Shown: positions 10,274 to 18,396 of the stretch, piece by piece | Numbering within the stretch: the stretch's first letter is position 1 | Layout of the letters: each line of letters starts with the position of its first letter | Assembly (NCBI GenBank): GCA_009691845.1 | Contig: SIAJ01000008.1 | Span: forward strand, 1 to 64,000 | DNA: 64,000 nucleotides | Reading direction: 5' to 3' | Origin: Gemmataceae bacterium | GTDB lineage: Bacteria > Planctomycetota > Planctomycetia > Gemmatales > Gemmataceae | The notes under the pieces: generated by a model | Told to the model about the DNA's origin: nothing | What the model saw: the letters and a program-made list of their open reading frames with translations, nothing else | The model's database searches: none | Program-made: the position numbers and the translations under genes

Positions 10274-11668
10274 TCACGCAATGATTTCCTTCACCACCCG
10301 GCCATGCACGTCGGTCAAGCGGAAATCGCGGCCGGCGTGGCGAAACGTCAGGCGTTCGTGGTCCATGCCGAGCAGATGGAGCATTGTCGCGTGCAGATCG
10401 TGTACGTGGACTTTGTCTTTCTCGGCGAACCAGCCGTAATCGTCGGTTGCACCATAGCGGAAGCCTGGCTTCACGCCGCCTCCCGCCATCCAGACCGTGA
10501 ACCCTTCCGGATTGTGGTCGCGGCCGTCGGCACTTCCTTCGACGGTCGGCGTGCGGCCGAATTCGCCGCCCCACAGGACCAAAGTATCGTGCAACATGCC
10601 TCGGGCCTTGAGATCGGCGAGCAAGCCGGCAATTGGCTTGTCGACTTCGAGTGCCTTCTCGGCGTGTCCCTGCTTCAGGTTTCCGTGCTGATCCCATTGC
10701 ACTTTGGGATCGGAATGTGTGACCTGCACGAAGCGAACGCCTCGCTCCGCGAATCGACGGGCGAGCAGGCATTGCCGTCCAAAGTTCTCGGTGATCGGAT
10801 CGTCGATGCCGTAAAGCGACTTTGTCTTCTCGCTCTCCTTGGAAATGTCCTCGACGTCCGGGACGGCTGACTGCAATCGGAACGCAAGTTCGAAGGCATC
10901 GATGCGCCCTTCAAGAGCCGCATCGGGCCCGGTTCGTGTGAGATGCTCTCGATTCATCTCCGCGAGCAGATCAAGTTGCCGTCGCTGAACGTCTGCCGAC
11001 TGCCCCGGCTTGATGTAGCGGACCTGCGCCTTGGCCACCGGGATGCTGGCATTGCCGAGCGGCACGCCATTGGTGGAAGCGGGCAGAAACGACGAGCCCC
11101 AGTTGTTGAACCCGCCGTGTGCGAGCGTTGGGCAGATGGTCACGAATGCGGGCAGGTTTGCGTTCTCCGAACCGAGACCGTAGGCAACCCAAGCCCCCAT
11201 GCTGGGCCGAACGAAATTGTCGCTGCCCGTGTGGAGTTTCATGGCCGCCCCGCCATGTGCCGGGTTGGTTCCATGCAGCGAATGAACGAAGCAGATGTCA
11301 TCCACGCACTTCGCGACGTGTGGGAACAAGTCGCTCACAGGCTGGCCGCACTTGCCGTACTGCTTGAACTTCCAGGGGGATTTGAGCAGCGTGCCCGTCT
11401 TGGCGAAGGTCACGCGAGGGCGAGTGCCCGGGAACGGTTTGCCATGATCGCGGTCAAGCAAAGGTTTCGGATCGAATGTGTCAATTGCACTGGGTCCACC
11501 TTTCATGAACATGAAGATGACCCGCTTGGCCTTCGGCTCGAAGTGCGGCTTGCGGACTTCCGCGCTCGATTCTTGCGTCAAGAGAGACGACAACGCCAGC
11601 GAGCCGAAGCCGAGAGCCGTGTTCTTGAACACTTCTCGCCGGGAGGGGAGTGCGGAGTGAGGAGTCAT
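10274..11668 (-). CDS. DUF1501 domain protein, Tat-exported
   Basis: A 464-residue protein starting MTPHSALPSRREVFKNTALG, a twin-arginine-like signal; a GAGG lies about nine bases upstream of the ATG at 11668. A GTG at 11701 would overlap the stop of the upstream gene and add eleven residues. DUF1501 proteins have an alkaline phosphatase/sulfatase-like fold. Visible blocks are FMKGGPSAIDTFDPKPLL, VTHSDPKVQWDQHGN, LWGGEFGRTPTVEG and GRDHNPEGFTVWMAGGGVK, which supply the Asp/His cluster. It is the second gene of a DUF1549-DUF1501 pair. These pairs are a hallmark of planctomycetes and are thought to process sulfated or other complex polysaccharides outside the cytoplasm. The exact reaction is unknown. 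Confidence 0.9.
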   Translation of the reverse strand: MTPHSALPSRREVFKNTALGFGSLALSSLLTQESSAEVRKPHFEPKAKRVIFMFMKGGPSAIDTFDPKPLLDRDHGKPFPGTRPRVTFAKTGTLLKSPWKFKQYGKCGQPVSDLFPHVAKCVDDICFVHSLHGTNPAHGGAAMKLHTGSDNFVRPSMGAWVAYGLGSENANLPAFVTICPTLAHGGFNNWGSSFLPASTNGVPLGNASIPVAKAQVRYIKPGQSADVQRRQLDLLAEMNREHLTRTGPDAALEGRIDAFELAFRLQSAVPDVEDISKESEKTKSLYGIDDPITENFGRQCLLARRFAERGVRFVQVTHSDPKVQWDQHGNLKQGHAEKALEVDKPIAGLLADLKARGMLHDTLVLWGGEFGRTPTVEGSADGRDHNPEGFTVWMAGGGVKPGFRYGATDDYGWFAEKDKVHVHDLHATMLHLLGMDHERLTFRHAGRDFRLTDVHGRVVKEIIA

Positions 11669-11697
11669 TTCAAAATGCCTCGGCGACGTTTGGAACT

Positions 11698-14025
11698 TCA
11701 CTCAACATAGGCAAATTCGTTGGACGAAAGCACAGCCTGGCAGACCAGGGCCAGCCCTTTTCCAGCTCCCTTCGGCTCCAGTTGCTTCTCGAAGGCAACC
11801 AGGGCCGCGCTCGCTCGCTCTGACTCCTTCCCGCTCGGCGCACGGCCGAATGCGATCCGATACAGTCCATCGATTTGTTCCGCGGGGGCGGGAATATCCT
11901 TCAGCCGGGCAGCCAACGATTTCGCGCAGTCGGCCACGAGGTCGCTGTTCATGTAGAAGAGGGCTTGCGTGGCCACCGTCGTGGTTGCCCGATCCCCCTT
12001 CGTGACAGTTGCATCGGTCGTGTCGAACAATTGAAACACGTCGTAGAGATTGTTACGAACCACGGGCAAGTAGATGGAGCGTCGTCGGCTGTCGTACTTC
12101 GTCCCGTCGGTCGAGGTATGATCGAACAGAAACTCGCGGTTTTTCACGTGTGTAATGGCCGGCCCGCCTGCCGTCCGATCCAGTCGTCCCGAGACGGCAA
12201 GTAGCGAATCGCGAATGGCTTCCGCATCCAGGCGTCGTCGGGGAAAGTGCCCAAGGAGGCGGTTGTCCGGATCTGATGAGTACTCAGTACCGAACTGTGA
12301 GGATTGAGCATAGGTGGAAGACAAGACAATCAGTCGATGCAGAGTCTTGATCGACCAACCATCGGCAACAAAGCGGCGAGCCAGCCAATCGAGCAGTTCG
12401 GGGTGAGATGGCAGTTCGCCGAGCTTGCCAAAATTGTCCACCGATTTCACGATGCCCTGGCCGAAATGCCAACGCCAGACGCGATTGACCAACACGCGGG
12501 CCGTCAATGGATGTTCGGGCCGCGTGAGCCAGTTGGCCAGTTCCCGGCGGCCGCTTTCGGTTGAACTCATTGTCGGCTGAGTCTCGCCGGCCAACACCTT
12601 CGGAAAGCGACGGGCGACGGTCTTATCGGGTGTGAGATGGTTGCCCCGACGAAGGAGGGCGATATCGGTTGCCTTCGCGTCCGTGACGCCGATCGCGGTG
12701 GGGAGTTCGGGTGCGTTCTTCTGCATCGTGGCCAGTTCATCCTTGTATTTCTTCAGTTCCGCCTTGCTGGCCTCGTCGGTCTTGTTCGTGAGTGCCTTGA
12801 TCGCCTCGTTCAGCTTGGCCACTGACTTCTGATGCTCAGATGAAGGCAGCATATCGCTCGGTGAATGAATCGGGTTCTCGTGCCAGCGGGCGATCTTCTT
12901 GAAATGCTCCATCGTTTTGGTTGACACGAAAATGCCCGCGAACCCGTAATAATCCTCGTGCGTAAACGGATCGAATTTGTGGTCGTGGCAGCGGGCACAG
13001 CCGAGCGTGATGCCCATGATTGCCTGGCCCACCGTGTCGAGTTGCTCGTCCACGATGTCCAGTTCCATTTTCTTTTCATCAACCTCGGCGAGTACTTTTG
13101 GCCCCAACGAAAGGAAGCCCGTCGCGATCAGCGGATCGAATTTCGTTTGCTCGTCCCTCATCCTTCCGCCTTCATCCTTCACCAATAGATCGCCCGCGAT
13201 CTGTTCGCGGATGAACTGGTCGAAGGGTTTGTCGGAGTTGAACGAGCGAACGACGTAATCGCGGTAGCGCCAGGCGGTGCCGTAGGCGACGTTCTCATCG
13301 AGGCCATTCGAGTCCGCGTAACGAGCGACGTCCAGCCAGTGCCGGCCCCAGCGCTCGCCGTAGGCGGACGAAGCAAGGAGGCGGTCGACGACTTTGGCAA
13401 ATGCTTGCGAGGAGACGTCGTTCGAGTAGGCTTCAATTTCTTCCGACGATGGCGGTAGGCCCGTGAGGTCGAAGGTCACGCGACGGATCAATGTTCGTTT
13501 ATCCGCGGGTGGGGCAGGGCGAAGGCCATTCGCCTCCAGCTTCGCCAGGATGAAGCGGTCGATGGGCGTCTTGGACCAACCCATGTCTTTGACATTCGGG
13601 AGCAGCTGGTCCGTTGGCCCCACGAATGCCCAGTGACTTGCGTTGGCCTTCGAGCCGCTGGTCGCCTGGGGATAGTAGGCCCCGTCCGCTACCCAGCGTG
13701 TCAGATCGGCAATGTCCCGGTCGCTGAGTTTCTTGCTAGGAGGCATGGCTGAGACGCCATCGACGTGACGAACGGCTTTCAGCAATAGGCTCTTCGCCGG
13801 TTCGCCTGGAACGACAAGCGATTTCGAGACACCCCCCTTGCGAAATGCGTCAGCCGAATCGAGTCGCAGTTCTGCCTTCTGCTTGGCCGGACCGTGACAG
13901 CCAACGCAGTGTTCGACGAATAGAGGGCGGATGCGCGATTCGAACAAGCGAGCCGAGTCAGCCTTGGGTTCGACGGCGCACAAGGGAAGTGCGTATAGAA
14001 GCAGCAGTAGGCAACATCGAGTCAT
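11698..14025 (-). CDS. secreted di-haem PSCyt1/DUF1549/DUF1553 protein
   Basis: About 775 residues from the ATG at 14025 (MTRCCLLLLL, signal peptide); an ATG at 14043 would add six residues. Domain order is PSCyt1 cytochrome-c-like domain (haem motif CVGCHG near residue 40), DUF1549 with a second CxxCH ([12 protein letters not shown] near 345), and DUF1553 at the C-terminus (NRVWRWHFGQGIV, DNRLLGHFPRRRLDAEAIRDS). The family probably transfers electrons while its partner DUF1501 acts on a periplasmic substrate. The gene precedes the DUF1501 gene by 29 bases. The loop before DPDNRLLG holds a short GAGTACTCAGTAC stretch (12278-12290), the same site that carries a longer hairpin insert in the paralogue at 18397-21081. 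Confidence 0.9.
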   Translation of the reverse strand: MTRCCLLLLLYALPLCAVEPKADSARLFESRIRPLFVEHCVGCHGPAKQKAELRLDSADAFRKGGVSKSLVVPGEPAKSLLLKAVRHVDGVSAMPPSKKLSDRDIADLTRWVADGAYYPQATSGSKANASHWAFVGPTDQLLPNVKDMGWSKTPIDRFILAKLEANGLRPAPPADKRTLIRRVTFDLTGLPPSSEEIEAYSNDVSSQAFAKVVDRLLASSAYGERWGRHWLDVARYADSNGLDENVAYGTAWRYRDYVVRSFNSDKPFDQFIREQIAGDLLVKDEGGRMRDEQTKFDPLIATGFLSLGPKVLAEVDEKKMELDIVDEQLDTVGQAIMGITLGCARCHDHKFDPFTHEDYYGFAGIFVSTKTMEHFKKIARWHENPIHSPSDMLPSSEHQKSVAKLNEAIKALTNKTDEASKAELKKYKDELATMQKNAPELPTAIGVTDAKATDIALLRRGNHLTPDKTVARRFPKVLAGETQPTMSSTESGRRELANWLTRPEHPLTARVLVNRVWRWHFGQGIVKSVDNFGKLGELPSHPELLDWLARRFVADGWSIKTLHRLIVLSSTYAQSSQFGTEYSSDPDNRLLGHFPRRRLDAEAIRDSLLAVSGRLDRTAGGPAITHVKNREFLFDHTSTDGTKYDSRRRSIYLPVVRNNLYDVFQLFDTTDATVTKGDRATTTVATQALFYMNSDLVADCAKSLAARLKDIPAPAEQIDGLYRIAFGRAPSGKESERASAALVAFEKQLEPKGAGKGLALVCQAVLSSNEFAYVE

Positions 14026-14153
14026 GGGAGCATTATCGCACATCTCAAGCGAGAAGGCGAGCGTTGCTTCGCAAGAAGCCGGACGATCTCGGTGCCCATG
14101 GTAACACCGCCACCGAACGTGAAGCTGGTGGCAGTGCAGTTGTGCGGTCGTGG

Positions 14154-16673
14154 TTAAACTTCATGAAGCTTCATGTCGCTTGTCTCGCCGACGGCGAGGT
14201 TGTCGTTGTGTGGGCCGGCGGCGAGCGCGGTGAGGATGGTGCCGATCGTCAGCGAGCCAATCTGCTCGGCGACGAACCCGTAGTGGTCGGTGAAGTTCAC
14301 GCTTGCGGGCGTGCCGAAGACCTGGCCATTGATCGTAATGCTCGCGATCCTGGAAAGGATGCCCACAGTGTCGGTGCCGCCGGTAATCTTCGCGTCGCTG
14401 GCGTCGCCGAAGCTCGGAAAGCCGCTGTTGCTCGCCCCTGCCACCAGGTTGCTCGCGGCCCAATCGCCTCGGACAAGCACCGCACCGATCTGCGCGTCGG
14501 CATTGACGCCAGTGAGAGCTGTGTTGTAGCCGGCAAGGATATTGGCGAACTCAACTCGGCCGCCGTCTGCGACCGTGCCGACCGTGATGGAGCCAATGGC
14601 CAGGTCGGTCGTCGCGGTCGGAGTGAGTCTGCCACGTGCGCTGATGACGACGGGCGAAGCGCCATTGCCAGTGTCGCCGTGACCGATGATGCTGCCTGCG
14701 ACGGTGAGCGAGCCAATGTCGTTGGCGGCGCGGATGGTGGCGTTTTCGGTCAGTGCGAAGCTGCTGTTCGCATCAATGCCGGAGATGATCGAGCCGCCGA
14801 TATACACGCTGGAAATCCGGCCTGCTAAGCTCTCGATCGCGCCGGATCTGCACAGTTCGAGGTTGGCCGAAGCGGGGAGGCTTCCGCCGATGAGATCGTG
14901 GGCGATTTTCACCGCTCCCATGTCGCCGCTGCTGAAAATCGTGCCGGTGTGGCAGGCACTCCCCCCGATCAGCGAGCCGCCGATGTTCACGTACGCGAGC
15001 GTGCCAAGGCTAAGGATGTTCCCGGAACCGCAACCCGGGCCGCCCACCATGTTGCGGTTGATGGTCACACTGCCCATGTTACCATTGCTAAAAATCGCGC
15101 CGCTAGTGACGGCGGATGAGACAGAGCCGTTCGTGCCGCCGATGAGCGAGCCGAAGATATGCACGCTCGCGAGTTTGCCCAAGCTCTCGATGACCCCGGA
15201 ACGCAAACCCGAGTCGCCCTTCACGTCATGGCGGACGGTCACCGCGCCCATGTCGAGGCTGCTGTGAATTGTGCCGCTGTTCATGAAGCCCGACCCGCCG
15301 ATGAGCGAACCGCCGATGCGCACGCTCGCGAGGTTGCCTGCGCTATTGATGAACCCGGAATCGGTACCCGAGCCGCCCTGCACGTTGCAGCCGATCCTGA
15401 CCGCGCCCATATCGAGGCTGCTGGAAATCTTGCCGCTGTTGGTGTTTGAGCCGCCGATGAGCGAACCGCCGATGGTCACGCCGCCCACGATCGCGAGCTT
15501 ACTGTTGCTGAAAATGAATCCGGAATCGACACCCGAGCCACCCTGCACGTCGTCGCCGATCGTCACTTTGCCCATGTCGAATTCGCTGGAAATTTTGCCG
15601 CTTTCGATGTTTGAGCCGCCAATGAGCGAGCCGCCGATGCTCACGCTCGCGAGTTTGCCATCGGTGTGGATATACCCGGAACGGAACCCCTCACCGCCCA
15701 GCACGTCGTGGCCGATCGTCACCGCACCCATGTTGCCGACGCTGTTAATCGCGCCGCTGCCGCTGTTCAGGCCGCCGATGAGCGAGCCACCGATGAATAG
15801 GCTCGCGAGCGTGCCGCTGCTGGAGATGAACCCGGAATTGCCTGCGCCACCCGTGCCGCCCTGTATGTTGCGGCCGATCCACACCGGACCCATGTTGACG
15901 CCGCTGTAAATCTCGCCGCTGACGCTAGTCGTGGTGTCGCCGCTGCCAATGAGCGAGCCGCCGATGCGCACGCTCGCTAGGTTGCCATTGCTGCTCTGGA
16001 TGAGCCCGGAACTGGAACCCAAGCCGCCCTGCACGTCGCGGCCGATCCTCACCGCGCCCATGTCGCCGCTGCTACTAATCTTGCCGCTGTTCGTGGCCGA
16101 GCCGCCAATAAGCGAGCCGCCGATGATGATCGAGCCGATCGTGCCGGCGAGTCCGCCAGTGACACTGACGAACGCGTCCTTCACGTCGGCGGCGACGTTC
16201 AGCGAGCCGAGCTTGCCGAGGATGTCGCTTTGCAGGCTGCCACCGGCCGCCTGCGTGTCGGTGCCGAGCCGGCCTAGCGACCGCACGTCGAGTGCATTCA
16301 GCCCTATTGTCCCGTCGCCCGCGTCGATCTGGCCGAGATCGCCTCGGACCGTGACATTGCCGAGGTAGTGGCCGGTGGAGTTGATGTAGCCGACATTTAC
16401 CAGCCGGTTGTTGCCGGGAATAAAGGGGGCGACAACCATGATCGAGGTGCTTGTGTTGGTGAAGATAGCGGGCGTCAGGTTGAGCAGTTGCAACTGTCCG
16501 CCAACGATATTCGATGCGGCCGCGAGGGCGGCGGTATTGGCGGCCGAGAACGGGAGCGAGTTCGTGATTCTGACGTTGTCGCCGTCCACGTCGGTGTAAT
16601 TGAAGAACACGGCGGGCACGTCGCGGGATTCGAGGCATTCGAGGCGCAAGCGGAAACGGCTGCTCTGAGTCAT
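14154..16673 (-). CDS. large repeat-built surface protein (839 residues)
   Basis: It starts MTQSSRFRLRLECLESRDVPA, the N-terminal signature shared by many Gemmata-type secreted or surface proteins, with AAGG eight bases before the ATG. The core is about eight units of roughly 48 residues. Each pairs a 'LASVxIGGSLIGGS...SGxI' half with a 'DMGAVxIGxDVQGG...SGFI' half, a regular pattern expected for a right-handed beta-helix. After the units come less regular strands (SLTVAGSIIGHG, GSITVGTVADGG, QIGAVLVRGDW). There is no autotransporter barrel, LPXTG motif or C-terminal membrane anchor. It lies between two DUF1549/DUF1501 pairs, so it may bind or display the polysaccharide they process. Function unknown. 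Confidence 0.85.
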   Translation of the reverse strand: MTQSSRFRLRLECLESRDVPAVFFNYTDVDGDNVRITNSLPFSAANTAALAAASNIVGGQLQLLNLTPAIFTNTSTSIMVVAPFIPGNNRLVNVGYINSTGHYLGNVTVRGDLGQIDAGDGTIGLNALDVRSLGRLGTDTQAAGGSLQSDILGKLGSLNVAADVKDAFVSVTGGLAGTIGSIIIGGSLIGGSATNSGKISSSGDMGAVRIGRDVQGGLGSSSGLIQSSNGNLASVRIGGSLIGSGDTTTSVSGEIYSGVNMGPVWIGRNIQGGTGGAGNSGFISSSGTLASLFIGGSLIGGLNSGSGAINSVGNMGAVTIGHDVLGGEGFRSGYIHTDGKLASVSIGGSLIGGSNIESGKISSEFDMGKVTIGDDVQGGSGVDSGFIFSNSKLAIVGGVTIGGSLIGGSNTNSGKISSSLDMGAVRIGCNVQGGSGTDSGFINSAGNLASVRIGGSLIGGSGFMNSGTIHSSLDMGAVTVRHDVKGDSGLRSGVIESLGKLASVHIFGSLIGGTNGSVSSAVTSGAIFSNGNMGSVTINRNMVGGPGCGSGNILSLGTLAYVNIGGSLIGGSACHTGTIFSSGDMGAVKIAHDLIGGSLPASANLELCRSGAIESLAGRISSVYIGGSIISGIDANSSFALTENATIRAANDIGSLTVAGSIIGHGDTGNGASPVVISARGRLTPTATTDLAIGSITVGTVADGGRVEFANILAGYNTALTGVNADAQIGAVLVRGDWAASNLVAGASNSGFPSFGDASDAKITGGTDTVGILSRIASITINGQVFGTPASVNFTDHYGFVAEQIGSLTIGTILTALAAGPHNDNLAVGETSDMKLHEV
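14890..16135 (-). repeat. tandem ~145-bp coding repeats in the surface protein
   Basis: Repeating DNA encodes eight GGSLIGG/DMGAV double units. At the DNA level the motif AGCGAGCCGCCGAT recurs through the stretch. Unit lengths vary by a few codons, indicating old, diverged duplication rather than recent slippage. It is not a CRISPR array: the unit is coding, in frame and lacks unique spacers. Confidence 0.8.
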
Positions 16674-16846
16674 GGCGATTACCTTGGATTGAGGTGCGAA
16701 CGTGTGGTTGAGGATGGTAGCGAGTTAGAAGAGATCTTACCCCGTCCCGCACTGAAGCTCTAGCCCAATTCCCAAATTCGGTGGTGAAAGGTGCAGGCTC
16801 GTGTTACTAGTGGAACGGTTGAGCAACACAAACCAGCCTGCGTGCT

Positions 16847-18271
16847 TCACGCCAACACTTCCTTGACTACCTTACCATGCACATCCGTGAGACGAAAATC
16901 TCGTCCCGCATAGCGGTAGGTGAATTTTTCGTGGTCGAAGCCGAGCAGATGCAGGAGCGTTGCGTGCAAGTCGTGGACGTGGACTTTTTTCTCGACGGCG
17001 GCGAAGCCGAACTCGTCCGTGGCACCGATCGCCTGGCCCCCCTTCACGCCGCCGCCGGCCAGCCACATCGAGAAGCCGTGATGGTTGTGATCGCGGCCAT
17101 TGATCTTGCCCGCGTTCGATCCGGGCGTCGGCAATTCAACCGTCGGCGTGCGGCCGAATTCCCCGCCCCAGATGACGAGCGTTTCGTCGAAGAGACCTAG
17201 CCGTTTCAGGTCGCTGAGTAACGCCCCGATGGCTTGATCGCATTGCCCCGCGAGCCGCCTATGGTTCACCTCGATATCGTCGTGATTGTCCCACGGCTGG
17301 CCATCGCCGTGCCAAACTTGCACGAAGCGCACGCCCCTCTCGATCAACCGGCGTGTGATGAGCAGTTGCCGAGCCTGCGTGCCGGGGCCGTAGGCTTCGA
17401 GAATATGCTTCGGTTCCTTCGAGACATCGAAGGCGTCGGTCGCTTCTGCTTGCATCCGGTAGGCGAGTTCGAACGATTGCAAACGGGCTTCGAGTTGGGC
17501 GTCGCCTGGCCGTTCGGTCTGATGCTGCTTGTTCATCTTCAACAGCAGATCGAGTTGCTTGCGCTGGGCCGCGTTGCCAAGTTGCCCGTTCTTGACGTGC
17601 TCGACGAGTTTCTCGACGGAGGTGTTCTTCGTGTCGATGTAGGTGCCCTGGAACACGCCCGGGAGAAAACCGGCCTGCCAGTTCTGCGATTCCTGGATCG
17701 GATAACCGCCGGGGCACATGGCGACGAATCCGGGCAGATTCTGGTTCTCCGTGCCCAGACCGTAGGTGAGCCAGGAGCCCATCGAGGGGCGGATCAACCG
17801 CGATTCGCCGCAGTTCATCAGCAGGAGCGAGGGCTCGTGATTCGGCACATCGGCATGCATCGAGCGGATCACACACATGTCGTCGATGTGCTTGGCGGTG
17901 TGTGCGAACAATTCGCTGACTTCCAGGCCACACTTGCCGCGCTTCTCGAATTTGAAGGGCGAAGCAAACGCGGCACCGGTTTTGCGCTCGGTCGGAAGGT
18001 TCGCCTTCGGCAGTGCCTTGCCGTGGTTCTTGGTCAGCAGCGGTTTCGGATCGAACGTGTCAACGTGGCTGGGTCCGCCGTTTGCGAAAATGTGAATGAC
18101 CCGCTTGGCCTTGCCAGGGAAGTGCGGCTTCTTGGGCGCAAGCGGGTTCCCGATGGTCTCGGCTGCAAGCCCATCCTGTTCCATAACCTGGGCCAAGCCG
18201 AGCATGCCAAAGCCCATGCCACAACGGCGGAGGAGTTCGCGGCGGGAAAGACTTTTGTTATTCAGCATCAT
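16847..18271 (-). CDS. DUF1501 domain protein, Tat-exported
   Basis: A 474-residue protein from the ATG at 18271 (MMLNNKSLSRRELLRRCGMG), with AAGGG about three bases upstream; the second ATG at 18268 is equally possible. The twin-arginine signal SRRELLRRCGMGFGML is clear. An upstream in-frame start at 18352 would put 27 unrelated residues before the signal. Family blocks: FANGGPSHVDTFDPKPLL, QVWHGDGQPWDNHDDIE, IWGGEFGRTPTVELP and GRDHNHHGFSMWLAGGGVKGG. It is clearly paralogous to the gene at 10274-11668 and shares its probable role with a DUF1549 partner, here encoded 125 bases upstream on the same strand. Confidence 0.9.
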   Translation of the reverse strand: MMLNNKSLSRRELLRRCGMGFGMLGLAQVMEQDGLAAETIGNPLAPKKPHFPGKAKRVIHIFANGGPSHVDTFDPKPLLTKNHGKALPKANLPTERKTGAAFASPFKFEKRGKCGLEVSELFAHTAKHIDDMCVIRSMHADVPNHEPSLLLMNCGESRLIRPSMGSWLTYGLGTENQNLPGFVAMCPGGYPIQESQNWQAGFLPGVFQGTYIDTKNTSVEKLVEHVKNGQLGNAAQRKQLDLLLKMNKQHQTERPGDAQLEARLQSFELAYRMQAEATDAFDVSKEPKHILEAYGPGTQARQLLITRRLIERGVRFVQVWHGDGQPWDNHDDIEVNHRRLAGQCDQAIGALLSDLKRLGLFDETLVIWGGEFGRTPTVELPTPGSNAGKINGRDHNHHGFSMWLAGGGVKGGQAIGATDEFGFAAVEKKVHVHDLHATLLHLLGFDHEKFTYRYAGRDFRLTDVHGKVVKEVLA

Positions 18272-18357
18272 GAACCCTTGCTCTTGGTCAAAAAACTCGG
18301 ACAACTTGCACTCATCGCAATTCGTTCCGTTCCAATTTTCGTGGCCATTCATGTTTT

Positions 18358-18387
18358 CGTTCGAGCCGTTGGCTCAAACGCTAAACG
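18358..18387. repeat. GTTTAGCG-family hairpin between DUF1549 and DUF1501 genes
   Basis: CGTTCGAGCC (18358-18367) pairs with GGCTCAAACG (18371-18380) with one mismatch, followed by CTAAACG. The block is nearly the same as the perfect hairpin at 43102-43136, which also lies right behind a DUF1549 gene. It may work as a processing or attenuation signal within the DUF1549-DUF1501 transcript. Confidence 0.65.
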
Positions 18388-18396
18388 GAGATCGAC

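Noticed and set aside
13845-14828. 327-codon plus-strand frame across the start of a DUF1549 gene and the end of the repeat protein
   Set aside because: It spans two genes on the other strand; composition is that of antisense repeat DNA.
14890-16135. Regularly spaced repeats, possible CRISPR or satellite
   Set aside because: Units are in frame within one ORF and encode a regular beta-helix-type pattern.
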